In this document: positions 28,532 through 43,200 of the stretch, piece by piece
How positions within the stretch are numbered: the first letter of the stretch is position 1
How the letters are laid out: each line of letters starts with the position of its first letter
Assembly: GCF_050947875.1 (NCBI RefSeq)
Contig: NC_134573.1
Coordinates: 31,766,115-31,830,114 of the forward strand
DNA from: Dermacentor variabilis
Lineage: Eukaryota; Arthropoda; Arachnida; Ixodida; Ixodidae
Length of the DNA: 64,000 bases
Direction of reading: 5' to 3'
The notes under the pieces: model-generated
The model's database searches: none
Seen by the model: the letters and a program-made list of their open reading frames with translations, nothing else
What the model was told of the DNA's origin: nothing
Program-made: the position numbers and the translations under genes

Positions 28532-29599
28532 GTGCCGCCCTCGCACCAGTTTAAGGTTTTCCTAGACGCTAGCGCTATACTATGCCCGCGCAACCTTGAG
28601 CGATCGGAAAGCGCGTTTTCCACTCTTGGCCGGCGGAGAGGGGAGGCTTCGTTCCGGCCGCGAAGCTCTCCACATCTCAGTAAGGTGCCTGGTGGTGGTC
28701 TCGTGCTGACGATGCCCTCTCGGTGAGCGCATATTTCCCCCCTCATCTTTTAAGAGATTCAATACATACAAGCATTTGTCTCGCAAACCAGATTTATTTC
28801 AAGGGAATTTTCCACGTCCCAATAAATTCTCTCGCGGTATTCGACTGCTGATTGCCGCGTTATAGTTTGTTAACGAAGCTTTCCCTCAAGTTTAAATATT
28901 TTAAGGCAGTTTGTCGTGTACGTATCATGGCCACACACGCTTATATCGCCTTCCGTCTCTCTACCACAGTTGCGCTTTAAAACCGCGGCGCTGCATGTTT
29001 GCTTCAGAGACTTTCCTTTCCTTCCCTCTTCTCCGCCCTTAAACTGTCTCTCTTAACTACTACACTCAGAGCCAAAGCAACAGCGCGCGCTTTAGATCCT
29101 ACAGATGAGATGAATATTTGCAATTATTATTAGGGTTATAATTATATTCGAGTGCTGATTGCCGTGGTATAGTTTGTTAACGAAACTTCCCCTCAAGTAT
29201 AAATATTGTAAGGCAGTTTGTCGTGTGCGTATCATGGACACGCATGCTTATATCGCCTTCCGTTTCCCTACCATGGTTGCACTTTAAAACCACGGCGCTG
29301 CAATACTGCTTTCCTCTCCTTCCTTCTTCTCCACTCTTAAACTGGTTCTCTTAACTACCACACGCGGAGCAAAAGCAACAGCGCGCGCATGCGATCCCAT
29401 AGATGAGATGAATACATATATATAGAAAAGTATCAGTCATAGCTCTGGTAGTATAGCCTCCTGAGCCGTTTCCTTTTTTTCTTTTTTTTTCTTTGAAAGA
29501 AGTCCTATCAGGGTTATTATAATTACACGAAGGTACTTTGCCCTCGCCAGCAGCAGTACTTGAGATAGCTATTCCGGCGACTAGCTTCCCACGCTATGC
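28532..29599 (+). repeat. Monomer with one sub-repeat missing (1,068 bp), b/c hybrid
   Basis: This unit holds a normal a sub-repeat and then one hybrid. The hybrid begins as b (AACGAAACTTCCCCTCAAG) and ends as c (ATCATGGACACGCATG and CTGCAATACTGC). The loss equals one sub-repeat. Confidence 0.85.
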
Positions 29600-31891
29600 G
29601 TGCCACCCTCGCACCTGTTAAGCTTTTCCTAGACGCTAGAGCTATACTATGCCCGCGCAACCTTGAGTGATCGGAAAGCGCGTTTTCCACTCTTGGCTGG
29701 CGGAGAGGGGAGGCTTCGTTCCGGCCGCGAAGCTCTCCACATCACAGTAAGGTGCCTGGTGGTGGTCTCGTGCTGACCATGCCCTCTCTGTGAATGCATA
29801 TTTCCCCCTCATCTTTTAAGAGATTCAATACATACAAGCATTTGTCTCGCAAACCAGATTTATTTCAAGGGAAATTCCACGTCCCAATAAATTCTCTCGT
29901 GGTATTCGAGTGCTGATTGCCGTGTTATAGTTTGTTAACGAAGTTTTCCCTCAAGTTTAAATATTTTAAGGCAGTTTGTCGTGTACGTATCATGGCCACG
30001 CACGCTTATATCGCCTACCGTCTCTCTACCACAGTTGCGCTTTAAAACCGCGGCGCTGCATGTTTGCTTCAGAGACTTTCCTTTCCTTCCCTCTTCTCCG
30101 CCCTTAAACTGTCTCTCTTAGCTACTACACTCAGAGCCAAAGCAACAGCGCGCGCTTTAGATCCTACAGATGAGATGAATATTTGCAATTATTTTTAGGG
30201 TTATAATTATATTCGAGTGCTGATTGCCGTGTTATAGTTTGTTAACGAATCTTCCCCTCAAGTCTAAATATTGTAAGGCAGTTTCTCGTGTGCGTATCAT
30301 GGCCACGCATGCTTATAACGCCTTTCCGTTTCTCTACCACGGTTGCGCTTTAAAACCACGGCGCTGCAAGTTTGCTTCAGAGACTTTCCTTTCCTTCCCG
30401 TAAGCTGGCTCTCTTAACTACTACACGCAGAGCCAAAGCAACAGCGCGCGCTTTAAATCCTATAGATGAGATGAATATTTACAATTAATATTAGGGTTAT
30501 AATTATATTCGAGTGCTGATTGCCGTGTTATAGTTTGTTAACGAAGCTTCCACTCAAGTCTAAATATTGTAAGGCAGTTTGTCGTGTGCGTATCATGGGC
30601 ATGCATGGTTATATCGCCTTCCGTTTCCCTACCACGGTTGCGCTTTAAAACCACGGCGCTGCAATATTGCTTTCCTCTCCTTCCTTCTGCTCCGCACTTA
30701 AACTGGCTCTCTTAACTACTACACGCAGAGTCAAAGCAACAGCGCGCGCATGCGATCCCATAGATGAGATGAATACATATATATAGAAAAGTATCAGCCA
30801 TAGCTCTGGTAGTATAGCCTTCTGAGCCGTTTCCTTCTTTTTCTTTTTTTTCTTTGAAAGAATTCCTATCAGGGTTATTATAATTACACGAAGGTACTTT
30901 GCCCTCGCCAGCAGCAGTACTTGAGATAGCTATTCCGGCGGCTAGCTTCCCACGCTATGCGTGCCGCCCTCGCATCTGTTTAAGCTTTTCCTAGACGCTA
31001 GGGCTATACTATGCCCGCGCAACCTTGAGCGATCGGAAAGCGAGTTTTCCACTCTTGGCCGGCGGAGAGGGGAGCCTTCGTTCCGGCCGCGAAGCTCTCC
31101 ACATCACAGTAAAGTGCCTGGTGGTGGTCTCGTGCTGACGATGCCCTCTCTGTGAATGCATATTTCCCCCTCATCTTTTAAGAGATTCAATACATACAAG
31201 CATTTGTCTCGCAAACCAGATTTATTTCAAGGGAATTTTCCACGTCTCAATAATTTCTCTCGTCGTATTCGAGTGCTCATTGCCGTGTTATAGTTTGTTA
31301 ACGAAGCTTTCCCTCAAGTCTAAATATTTTAAGGCAGTTTGTCGTGTACATATCATGGCCACGTACACTTATATCGCCTTACGTCTCTCTACCACGGTTG
31401 CGCTTTAAAACCACGGCGCTGCAAGTTTGCTTCAGAGACTTTCCTTTCATTCCCTCTTCTCCGCCCTTAAACTGTCTCTCTTAACTACTACACGCAGAGG
31501 CAAAGCAACAGCGCGCGCTTTAGATCCTATACATGAGATGAATATTTAAATTATTATTAGGGTTATAATTATATTCGAGTGCTGATTGCCGTGTTATAGT
31601 TTGTTAACAAAACTTCCCCTCAAGTCTAAATATTGTAAGGCAGTTTGTCGTGTGCGTATCATGGCCACGCATGCTTATATCGCCTTTCCGTTTCTCTACC
31701 ACGGTTGCGCTTTAAAACCATGGCACTGAAAGTTTGCTTCAGAGGCTTTCCTTTCCTTCCCTCTTCTCCGCCCTTAAACTGGCTCTCTTAACTACTACAC
31801 GTAGAGCCAAAGCAACAGCGCGCGCTTTAGATCCTATAGATGAGATGAAGATTTACAATTATTATTAGGGTTATAATTATATTCGAGTGCT

Positions 31892-31973
31892 GATTACCGT
31901 GTTATAGTTTGTTAAGGAAGCTTCCACTTAAGGATTACCGTGTTATAGTTTGTTAAGGAAGCTTCCACTTAAG
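31892..31973 (+). repeat. 41-bp tandem duplication inside sub-repeat c
   Basis: Bases 31892-31932 are repeated exactly at 31933-31973 (each begins GATTACCGTGTTATAG and ends CCACTTAAG). It makes this monomer 1,411 bp long. Confidence 0.95.
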
Positions 31974-34900
31974 TCTAAATATTGTAAGGCAGTTTGTCGT
32001 GTGCGTATCATGGACACGCATGCTTATAGCGCCTTCCGTTTCCCTACCACGGTTGCGCTTATAACCACGGCGCTGCAATATTGCTTTGATCTCCTTCCTT
32101 CTTCTCCACCCTTAAACTGGCTCTCTTAGCTACTACACGCAGAGCCAAAGCAACAGCGCGCATGCGATCCCATAGATGAGATGAATACATATATATAGAA
32201 AAGTATCAGTCATAGCTCTGGTAGTATAGCCTTCTGAGCCGTTTCCTTTTTTTCTTTTTTTTCTTTGAAAGAAGTCCTATTAGGGTTATTATAATTAGAC
32301 GAAGGTATTTCGCCCTCGCCAGCAGCAGTACTTGAGATAGGTATTCCGGCTGCTAGCTTCCCACGCTATGCCTGCCGCCCTCGCACCAGTTTAAGCTTTT
32401 CCTAGACGCTAGCGCTATACTATGCCCGCGCAACCTTGAGCGATCCGAAAGCGCGTTTTCCACTCTTGGCAGGCGGAGAGGGGAGGCTTCGTTCCGGCCG
32501 CGGAGCTCTCCACATCTCAGTAAGGTGCCTGGTGGTGGTCTCGTGCTGACGATGCCCTCTCGGTGAGCGCATATTTCCCCCCTCATTTTTTAAGAGACTC
32601 AATACATACAAGCATTTGTCTCGCAAACCAGATTTATTTCAAGGGAATTTTCCACGTCCCAATAAATTCTCTCGCGGTATTCGAGTGCTGATTGCCGTGT
32701 TATAGTTTGTTAACGAAGCTTTCCCTCAAGTTTAAATATTTTAAGGCAGTTTGTCGTGTACGTATCATGGCCACGCACGCTTATATCGCCTTCCGTCTCT
32801 CTACCACGGTTGCGCTTTAAAACCGCGGCGCTGCAAGTTTGCTCAGAGACTTTCCTTTGCTTCCCTCTTCTCCGCCTTTAAACTGTCTCTCTTAACTACT
32901 ACACGCAGAGCCAAAGCAACTGCGCGCGCTTTAGATCCTATAGATGAGATGAATATTTACAATTATTATTAGGGTTATAATTATATTCGAGTGCTGATTG
33001 CCGTGTTATAGTTTGTTAACGAAACTTACCCTCAAGTCTAAATATTGTAAGGCAGTTTGTCGTGTGCGTATCATGGCCACGCATGCTTATATCGCCTTTC
33101 CGTTTCTCTACCAGGGTTGCGCTTTAAAACCACGGCGCCGCAAGTTTCCTTCAGTGACTTTCCTTTCCTTCCCTTTTCTCCACCCTTAAGCTGGCTCTCT
33201 TAACTACTACACGTAGGGACAAAGCAACAAAGCGCGCTTTAGATCCTATAGATGAGATGAATATTTACAATTATTATTAGGGTTATAATTATATTCGAGT
33301 GCTGATTGCCGTGTTATAGTTTGTTAACGAAACTTCTCCTCAAGTCTAAATATTGTAAGGCAGTTTGTCATTTGCGTATCATGGACACACATGCTTATAT
33401 CGCCTTCCGTTTCCCTACCTCGGTTGCGCTTTAAAACCACGGCGCTGCAATATTGCTTTCCTCTCCTTCCTTCTTCTCCACTCTCAAACTAGCTCTCTTA
33501 ACTACTACACGCGGAGCCAAAGGGCAGCGCGCGCATGCGATCCCATAGATGCGATGAATACATATATATAGAAAAGTATCAGTCATAGGTATGGTAGTAT
33601 AGCCTTCTGAGCCGTTTCCCTTTCTTTCTTTTTTTTTCTTTGAAAGAAGTCCTATTAGGGTTATTATATTTACACGATGGTATTTCGCCCTCGCCAGCAG
33701 CAGTACTTGAGATAGCTATTCCGGCTGCTAGCTTCCCACGCTATGCGTGCCGCCCTCGCACCTGTTTAAGCTTTTCCTAGACGCTAGCACTATACTATGC
33801 ATGTGCAACCTTGAGCGATCGGAAAGCGCGTTTTCCACTCTTGGCCGGCGGAGAGGGGAGGCTTCGTTCCGGCCGCGAAGCTCTCCACATCTCAGTAAGG
33901 TGCCTGGTGGTGGTCTCGTGCTGACGATGCCCTCTCGGTGAGCGCATATTTTCCCCCTCATCTTTTAAGAGATTCAATACATACAAGCATTTGTCTCGCA
34001 AACCAGATTTATTTCAAGGGAATTTTCCACGTCTCAATAAATTCGCTCCTCGTATTCGAGTGCTGATTGCCGCGTTGTAGTTTGTTAACGAAGCTTTCCC
34101 TCAAGGCTAAATATTTTAAGGCAGTTTGTCGTGTACGTATAATGGCCACGCAAGCTTATATCGCCTTCCGTGTCTCTACCACGGTTGCGTTTTAAAACCG
34201 CGGCGCTGCAAGTTTGCTCAGAGACTTTCCTTTGCTTCCCTCTTCTCCGCCTTTAGACTGTCTCTCTTAACTACTACACGCAGAGCCAAAGCAACAGCGC
34301 GCGCTTTAGATCCTATAGATGAGATGAATATTTACAATTATTATTAGGGTTATAATTATATTCGAGTGCTGATTGCCGTGTTATAGTTTGTTAACAAAAC
34401 TTCCCCTCAAGTCTAAATATTGTAATGCAGTTTGTGGTGTGCGTATCATGGCCACGCATGCTTATATCGCCTTTCCGTTTCTCTACCACGGTTGCACTTT
34501 AAAACCACGGCGCTGCAAGTTTGCTTCAGAGACTCCTTTCCTTCCCCCTTCTCCGCCCTTAAACTGGCTCTCAACTACTACACGAGAAAAAAAGCAACAG
34601 CGCGCGCTTTAGATCCTATAGATGACATGAATATTTACAATTATTATTAGGGTTATAATTATATTCGAGTGCTGATTTCCGTGTTATAGTTTGTTAACGA
34701 AGCTTCCACTCAAGTCTAAATATTGTAAGGCAGTTTGTCGTGTGCGTATCATGGACACGCATGCTTATATCGCCTTCTGTTTCCCTACCACGGTTGCGCT
34801 TTAAAACCACGGCGCTGCCATATAGCTTTCCTCTCCTTCGTTCTCCGCCCTTAAACTGGCTCTCTTAACTACTACATGCATAGCCAAAGCAACAGCGCGC

Positions 34901-37900
34901 ATGCGATCCCATAGATGAGATGAATACATATATATATATATAAAAGTATCAGTCATAGCTCTGGTAGTATAGCCATCTGAGCCGTTTTCTTTTCTTTTTT
35001 TTCTTTGAAAGAAGTCCTATTAGGGTTATTATAATTACACGCAGGTATTTCGCCCTCGCCAGCAGCAGTACTTCAGATAGCTATTCCGGCGGCCAGCTTC
35101 CCACGCTATGCGTGCCGCCCTCGCACCTGTGTAAGATTCTCCTAGACGCTAGAGCTATACTATGCCCGCGCAACCTTGAGTGATCGGAAAGCGCGTTTTC
35201 CACTCTTGGCTGGCGGAGAGGGGAGGCTTCGTTCCGGCCGCGAAGCTCTCCACATCACAGTAAGGTGCCTGGTGGTGGTCTCGTGCTGACCATGCCCTCT
35301 CTGTGAATGCATATTTCCCCCTCATCTTTTAAGAGATTCAATACATACAAGCATTTGTCTCGCAAACCAGATTTATTTCAAGGGAATTTTCCACGTCTCA
35401 ATAATTTCTCTCGTCGTATTCGAGTGCTCATTGCCGTGTTATAGTTTGTTAACGAAGCTTTCCCTCAAGTCTAAATATTTTAAGGCAGTTTGTCGTGTAC
35501 ATATCATGGCCACGTACACTTATATCGCCTTACGTCTCTCTACCACGGTTGCACTTTAAAACCACGGCGCTGCAAGTTTGCTTCAGAGACTTTCCTTTCA
35601 TTCCCTCTTCTCCGCCCTTAAGCTGTCTCTCTTAACTACTACACGCGAGGCAAAGCAACAGCGCGCGCTTTAGATCCTATACATGAGATGAATATTTAAA
35701 TTATTATTGGGGTTATAATTATATTCGAGTGCTGATTGCCGTGTTATAGTTTGTTAACAAAACTTCCCCTCAAGTCTAAATATTGTAAGGCAGTTTGTCG
35801 TGTGCGTATCATGGCCACGCATGCTTATATCGCCTTTCCGTTTCTCTACCACGGTTGCGCTTTAAAACCATGGCACTGAAAGTTTGCTTCAGAGGCTTTC
35901 CTTTCCTTCCCTCTTCTCCGCCCTTAAACTGGCTCTCTTAACTACTACACGCAGAGCCAAAGCAACAGCGCGCGCTTTAGATCCTATAGATGAGATGAAG
36001 ATTTACAATTATTATTAGGGTTATAATTATATTCGAGTGCTGATTACCGTGTTATAGTTTGTTAAGGAAGCTTCCACTTAAGTCTAAATATTGTAAGGCA
36101 GTTTGTCGTGTGCGTATCATGGACACGCATGCTTATAGCGCCTTCCGTTTCCCTACCACGGTTGCGCTTATAACCACGGCGCTGCAATATTGCTTTGATC
36201 TCCTTCCTTCTTCTCCACCCTTAAACTGGCTCTCTTAGCTACTACACGCAGAGCCAAAGCAACAGCGCGCATGCGATCCCATAGATGAGATGAATACATA
36301 TATATAGAAAAGTATCAGTCATAGCTCTGGTAGTATAGCCTTCTGAGCCGTTTCCTTTCTTTCTTTTTTTTCTTTGAAAGAAGTCCTATTAGGGTTATTA
36401 TAATTAGACGAAGGTATTTCGCCCTCGCCAGCAGCAGTACTTGAGATAGGCATTCCGGCTGCTAGCTTCCCACGCTATGCGTGCCGCCCTCGCACCAGTT
36501 TAAGCTTTTCCTAGACGCTAGCGCTATACTATGCCCGCGGAACCTTGAGCGATCGGAAAGCGCGTTTTCCACTCTTGGCAGGCGGAGAGGGGAGGCTTCG
36601 TTCCGGCCGCGGAGCTCTCCACATCTCAGTAAGGTGCCTGGTGGTGGTCTCGTGCTGACGATGCCCTCTCGGTGAGCGCATATTTCCCCCCTCATTTTTT
36701 AAGAGACTCAATACATACAAGCATTTGTCTCGCAAACCAGATTTATTTCAAGGGAATTTTCCACGTCCCAATAAATTCTCTCGCGGTATTCGAGTGCTGA
36801 TTGCCGTGTTATAGTTTGTTAACGAAGCTTTCCCTCAAGTTTAAATATTTTAAGGCAGTTTGTCGTGTACGTATCATGGCCACGCACGCTTATATCGCCT
36901 TCCGTCTCTCTACCACAGTTGCGCTTTAAAACTGCGGCGCTGCAAGTTTGCTCAGAGACTTTCCTTTGCTTCCCTCTTCTCCGCCTTTAAACTGTCTCTC
37001 TTAACTACTACACGCAGAGCCAAAGCAACAGCGCGCGCTTTAGATCCTATAGATGAGATGAATATTTACAATTATTATTAGGGTTATAATTATATTCGAG
37101 TGCTGATTGCCGTGTTATAGTTTGTTAACGAAACTTACCCTCAAGTCTAAATATTGTAAGGCAGTTTGTCGTGTGCGTATCATGGCCACGCATGCTTATA
37201 TCGCCTTTCCGTTTCTCTACCAGGGTTGCGCTTTAAAACCACGGCGCCGCAAGTTTCCTTCAGTGACTTTCCTTTCCTTCCCTTTTCTCCGCCCTTAAGC
37301 TGGCTCTCTTAACTACCACACGTAGGGACAAAGCAACAAAGCGCGCTTTAGATCCTATAGATGAGATGAATATTTACAATTATTATTAGGGTTATAATTA
37401 TATTCGAGTGCTGATTGCCGTGTTATAGTTTGTTAACGAAACTTCTCCTCAAGTCTAAATATTGTAAGGCAGTTTGTCATTTGCGTATCATGGACACACA
37501 TGCTTATATCGCCTTCCGTTTCCCTACCTCGGTTGCGCTTTAAAACCACGGCGCTGCAATATTGCTTTCCTCTCCTTCCTTCTTCTCCACTCTCAAACTA
37601 GCTCTCTTAACTACTACACGCGGAGCCAAAGGAACAGCGCGCGCATGCGATCCCATAGATGCGATGAATACATATATATAGAAAAGTATCAGTCATAGGT
37701 ATGGTAGTATAGCCTTCTGAGCCGTTTCCCTTTCTTTCTTTTTTTTTCTTTGAAAGAAGTCCTATTAGGGTTATTATATTTACACGAAGGTATTTCGCCC
37801 TCGCCAGCAGCAGTACTTGAGATAGCTATTCCGGCTGCTAGCTTCCCACGCTATGCGTGCCGCCCTCGCACCTGTTTAAGCTTTTCCTAGACGCTAGCAC

Positions 37901-40156
37901 TATACTATGCATGTGCAACCTTGAGCGATCGGAAAGCGCGTTTTCCACTCTTGGCCGGCGGAGAGGGGAGGCTTCGTTCCGGCCGCGAAGCTCTCCACAT
38001 CTCAGTAAGGTGCCTGGTGGTGGTCTCGTGCTGACGATGCCCTCTCGGTGAGCGCATATTTTCCCCCTCATCTTTTAAGAGATTCAATACATACAAGCAT
38101 TTGTCTCGCAAACCAGATTTATTTCAAGGGAATTTTCCACGTCTCAATAAATTCGCTCGTCGTATTCGAGTGCTGATTGCCGCGTTATAGTTTGTTAACG
38201 AAGCTTTCCCTGAAGTCTAAATATTTTAAGGCAGTTTGTCGTGTACGTATAATGGCCACGTAAGCTTATATCGCCTTCCGTGTCTCTACCACGGTTGCGT
38301 TTTAAAACCGCGGCGCTGCAAGTTTGCTCAGAGACTTTCCTTTGCTTCCCTCTTCTCCGCCTTTAAACTGTCTCTCTTAACTACTACACGCAGAGCCAAA
38401 GCAACAGCGCGCGCTTTAGATCCTATAGATGAGATGAATATTTACAATTATTATTAGGGTTATAATTATATTCGAGTGCTGATTGCCGTGTTATAGTTTG
38501 TTAACAAAACTTCCCCTCAAGTCTAAATATTGTAATGCAGTTTGTGGTGTGCGTATCATGGCCACGCATGCTTATATCGCCTTTCCGTTTCTCTACCACG
38601 GTTGCACTTTAAAACCACGGCGCTGCAAGTTTGCTTCAGAGACTCCTTTCCTTCCCCCTTCTCCGCCCTTAAACTGGCTCTCAACTACTACACGAGAAAA
38701 AAAGCAACAGCGCGCGCTTTAGATCCTATAGATGACATGAATATTTACAATTATTATTAGGGTTATAATTATATTCGAGTGCTGATTTCCGTGTTATAGT
38801 TTGTTAACGAAGCTTCCACTCAAGTCTAAATATTGTAAGGCAGTTTGTCGTGTGCGTATCATGGACACGCATGCTTATATCACCTTCTGTTTCCCTACCA
38901 CGGTTGCGCTTTAAAACCACGGCGCTGCCATATAGCTTTCCTCTCCTTCCTTCTTCTCCGCCCTTAAACTGGCTCTCTTAACTACTACATGCATAGCCAA
39001 AGCAACAGCGCGCATGCGATCCCATAGATGAGATGAATACATATATATATATATATAAAAGTATCAGTCATAGCTCTGGTAGTATAGCCATCTGAGCCGT
39101 TTTCTTTTCTTTTTTTTCTTTGAAAGAAGTCCTATTAGGGTTATTATAATTACACGCAGGTATTTCGCCCTCGCCAGCAGCAGTACTTCAGATAGCTATT
39201 CCGGCGGCCAGCTTCCACGCTATGCGTGCCGCCCTCGCACCTGTGTAAGATTCTCCTAGACGCTAGAGCTATACTATGCCCGCGCAACCTTGAGTGATCG
39301 GAAAGCGCGTTTTCCACTCTTGGCTGGCGGAGAGGGGAGGCTTCGTTCCGGCCGCGAAGCTCTCCACATCACAGTAAGGTGCCTGGTGGTGGTCTCGTGC
39401 TGACCATGCCCTCTCTGTGAATGCATATTTCCCCCTCATCTTTTAAGAGATTCAATACATACAAGCATTTGTCTCGCAAACCAGATTTATTTCAAGAGAA
39501 TTTTCCACGTCTCAATAATTTCTCTCGTCGTATTCGAGTGCTCATTGCCGTGTTATAGTTTGTTAACGAAGCTTTCCCTCAAGTCTAAATATTTTAAGGC
39601 AGTTTGTCGTGTACATATCATGGCCACGTACACTTATATCGCCTTACGTCTCTCTACCACGGTTGCACTTTAAAACCACGGCGCTGCAAGTTTGCTTCAG
39701 AGACTTTCCTTTCATTCCCTCTTCTCCGCCCTTAAACTGTCTCTCTTAACTACTACACGCAGAGGCAAAGCAACAGCGCGCGCTTTAGATCCTATACATG
39801 AGATGAATATTTAAATTATTATTAGGGTTATAATTATATTCGAGTGCTGATTGCCGTGTTATAGTTTGTTAACAAAACTTCCCCTCAAGTCTAAATATTG
39901 TAAGGCAGTTTGTCGTGTGCGTATCATGGCCACGCATGCTTATATCGCCTTTCCGTTTCTCTACCACGGTTGCGCTTTAAAACCATGGCACTGAAAGTTT
40001 GCTTCAGAGGCTTTCCTTTCCTTCCCTCTTCTCCGCCCTTAAACTGGCTCTCTTAACTACTACACGCAGAGCCAAAGCAACAGCGCGCGCTTTAGATCCT
40101 ATAGATGAGATGAAGATTTACAATTATTATTAGGGTTATAATTATATTCGAGTGCT

Positions 40157-40238
40157 GATTACCGTGTTATAGTTTGTTAAGGAAGCTTCCACTTAAGGAT
40201 TACCGTGTTATAGTTTGTTAAGGAAGCTTCCACTTAAG
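40157..40238 (+). repeat. Second occurrence of the 41-bp tandem duplication
   Basis: Bases 40157-40197 and 40198-40238 repeat the same 41 bp as at 31892. The homologous site of the intervening block (near 36,050) has a single copy. Confidence 0.95.
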
Positions 40239-43200
40239 TCTAAATATTGTAAGGCAGTTTGTCGTGTGCGTATCATGGACACGCATGCTTATAGCGCCTT
40301 CCGTTTCCCTGCCACGGTTGCGCTTATAACCACGGCGCTGCAATATTGCTTTGATCTCCTTCCTTCTTCTCCACCCTTAAACTGGCTCTCTTAGCTACTA
40401 CACGCAGAGCCAAAGCAACAGCGCGCATGCGATCCCATAGATGAGATGAATACATATATATAGAAAAGTATCAGTCATAGCTCTGGTAGTATAGCCTTCT
40501 GAGCCGTTTCCTTTTTTTCTTTTTTTTCTTTGAAAGAAGTCCTATTATAATTAGACGAAGGTATTTCGCCCTCGCCAGCAGCAGTACTTGAGATAGGTAT
40601 TCCGGCTGCTAGCTTCCCACGCTATGCGTGCCGCCCTCGCACCAGTTTAAGCTTTTCCTAGACGCTAGCGCTATACTATGCCCGCGCAACCTTGAGCGAT
40701 CGGAAAGCGCGTTTTCCACTCTTGGCAGGCGGAGAGGGGAGGCTTCGTTCCGGCCGCGGAGCTCTCCACATCTCAGTAAGGTGCCTGGTGGTGGTCTCGT
40801 GCTGACGATGCCCTCTCGGTGAGCGCATATTTCCCCCCTCATTTTTTAAGAGACTCAATACATACAAGCATTTGTCTCGCAAACCAGATTTATTTCAAGG
40901 GAATTTTCCACGTCCCAATAAATTCTCTCGCGGTATTCGAGTGCTGATTGCCGTGTTATAGTTTGTTAACGAAGCTTTCCCTCAAGTTTAAATATTTTAA
41001 GGCAGTTTGTCGTGTACGTATCATGGCCACGCACGCTTATATCGCCTTCCGTCTCTCTACCACGGTTGCGCTTTAAAACCGCGGCGCTGCAAGTTTGCTC
41101 AGAGACTTTCCTTTGCTTCCCTCTTCTCCGCCTTTAAACTGTCTCTCTTAACTACTACACGCAGAGCCAAAGCAACAGCGCGCGCTTTAGATCCTATAGA
41201 TGAGATGAATATTTACAATTATTATTAGGGTTATAATTATATTCGAGTGCTGATTGCCGTGTTATAGTTTGTTAACGAAACTTACCCTCAAGTCTAAATA
41301 TTGTAAGGCAGTTTGTCGTGTGCGTATCATGGCCACGCATGCTTATATCGCCTTTCCGTTTCTCTACCAGGGTTGCGCTTTAAAACCACGGCGCCGCAAG
41401 TTTCCTTCAGTGTCTTTCCTTTCCTTCCCTTTTGTCCGCCCTTAAGCTGGCTCTCTTAACTACTACACGTAGGGACAAAGCAACAAAGCGCGCTTTAGAT
41501 CCTATAGATGAGATGAATATTTACAATTATTATTAGGGTTATAATTATATTCGAGTGCTGATTGCCGTGTTATAGTTTGTTAACGAAACTTCTCCTCAAG
41601 TCTAAATATTGTAAGGCAGTTTGTCATTTGCGTATCATGGACACACATGCTTATATCGCCTTCCGTTTCCCTACCTCGGTTGCGCTTTAAAACCACGGCG
41701 CTGCAATATTGCTTTCCTCTCCTTCATTCTTCTCCACTCTCAAACTAGCTCTCTTAACTACTACACGCGGAGCCAAAGGAACAGCGCGCGCATGCGATCC
41801 CATAGATGCGATGAATACATATATATAGAAAAGTATCAGTCATAGGTATGGTAGTATAGCCTTCTGAGCCGTTTCCCTTTCTTTCTTTTTTTTTCTTTGA
41901 AAGAAGTCCTATTAGGGTTATTATATTTACACGAAGGTATTTCGCCCTCGCCAGCAGCAGTACTTGAGATAGCTATTCCGGCTGCTAGCTTCCCACGCTA
42001 TGCGTGCCGCCCTCGCACCTGTTTAAGCTTTTCCTAGACGCAGCACTATACTATGCATGTGCAACCTTGAGCGATCGGTAAGCGTTTTCCACTCTTGGCC
42101 GGCGGAGAGGGGAGGCTTCGTTCCGGCCGCGAAGCTCTCCACATCTCAGTAAGCTGCCTGGTGGTGGTCTCGTGCTGACGATGCCCTCTCGGTGAGCGCA
42201 TATTTTCCCCCTCATCTTTTAAGAGATTCAATACATACAAGCATTTGTCTCGCAAACCAGATTTATTTCAAGGGAATTTTCCACGTCTCAATAAATTCGC
42301 TCGTCGTATTCGAGTGCTGATTGCCGCGTTATAGTTTGTTAACGAAGCTTTCCCTCAAGTCTAAATATTTTAAGGCAGTTTGTCGTGTACGTATAATGGC
42401 CACGCAAGCTTATATCGCCTTCCGTGTCTCTACCACGGTTGCGTTTTAAAACCGCGGCGCTGCAAGTTTGCTCAGAGACTTTCCTTTGCTTCCCTCTTCT
42501 CCGCCTTTAAACTGTCTCTCTTAACTACTACACGCAGAGCCAAAGCAACAGCGCGCGCTTTAGATCCTATAGATGAGATGAATATTTACAATTATTATTA
42601 GGGTTATAATTATATTCGAGTGCTGATTGCCGTGTTATAGTTTGTTAACAAAACTTCCCCTCAAGTCTAAATATTGTAATGCAGTTTGTGGTGTGCGTAT
42701 CATGGCCACGCATGCTTATATCGCCTTTCCGTTTCTCTACCACGGTTGCACTTTAAAACCACGGCGCTGCAAGTTTGCTTCAGAGACTCCTTTCCTTCCC
42801 CCTTCTCCGCCCTTAAACTGGCTCTCAACTACTACACGAGAAAAAAAGCAACAGCGCGCGCTTTTGATCCTATAGATGACATGAATATTTACAATTATTC
42901 TTAGGGTTATAATTATATTCGAGTGCTGATTTCCGTGTTATAGTTTGTTAACGAAGCTTCCACTCAAGTCTAAATATTGTAAGGCAGTTTGTCGTGTGCG
43001 TATCATGGACACGCATGCTTATATCGCCTTCTGTTTCCCTACCACGGTTGCGCTTTAAAACCACGGCGCTGCCATATAGCTTTCCTCTCCTTCCTTCTTC
43101 TCCGCCCTTAAACTGGCTCTCTTAACTACTACATGCATAGCCAAAGCAACAGCGCGCATGCGATCCCATAGATGAGATGAATACATATATATATATAAAA

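Larger units (their letters stand above)
1..30960 (+). repeat. Higher-order region I: X-Y-Z-(V)-W monomer blocks
   Basis: Diagnostic core variants give a readable order by core landmark: X (-64), Y 1310, Z 2672, W 4046; X 5411, Y 6785, Z 8147, Y 9520, Z 10884, V 12260, W 13019; X 14383, Y 15757, Z 17120, V 18496, W 19255; X 20619, Y 21993, W 23357, U 24718, V 26399; X 27159, Y 28532, U 29600. Type X carries GGGAGCCTTCG and CCACATCACAG. Type Y carries CACCAGTTTAAGG. Type Z carries GAGAGTGGAGG. Types W and V carry CTCAACATCT. Blocks shifted by 5,475 bp (1-5,475 against the following copy) and by 6,236 bp (12,260-20,600 against 18,496-26,800) look almost identical by eye, while neighbouring monomers of different type differ clearly. 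That is the mark of higher-order repeat amplification. Confidence 0.9.
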
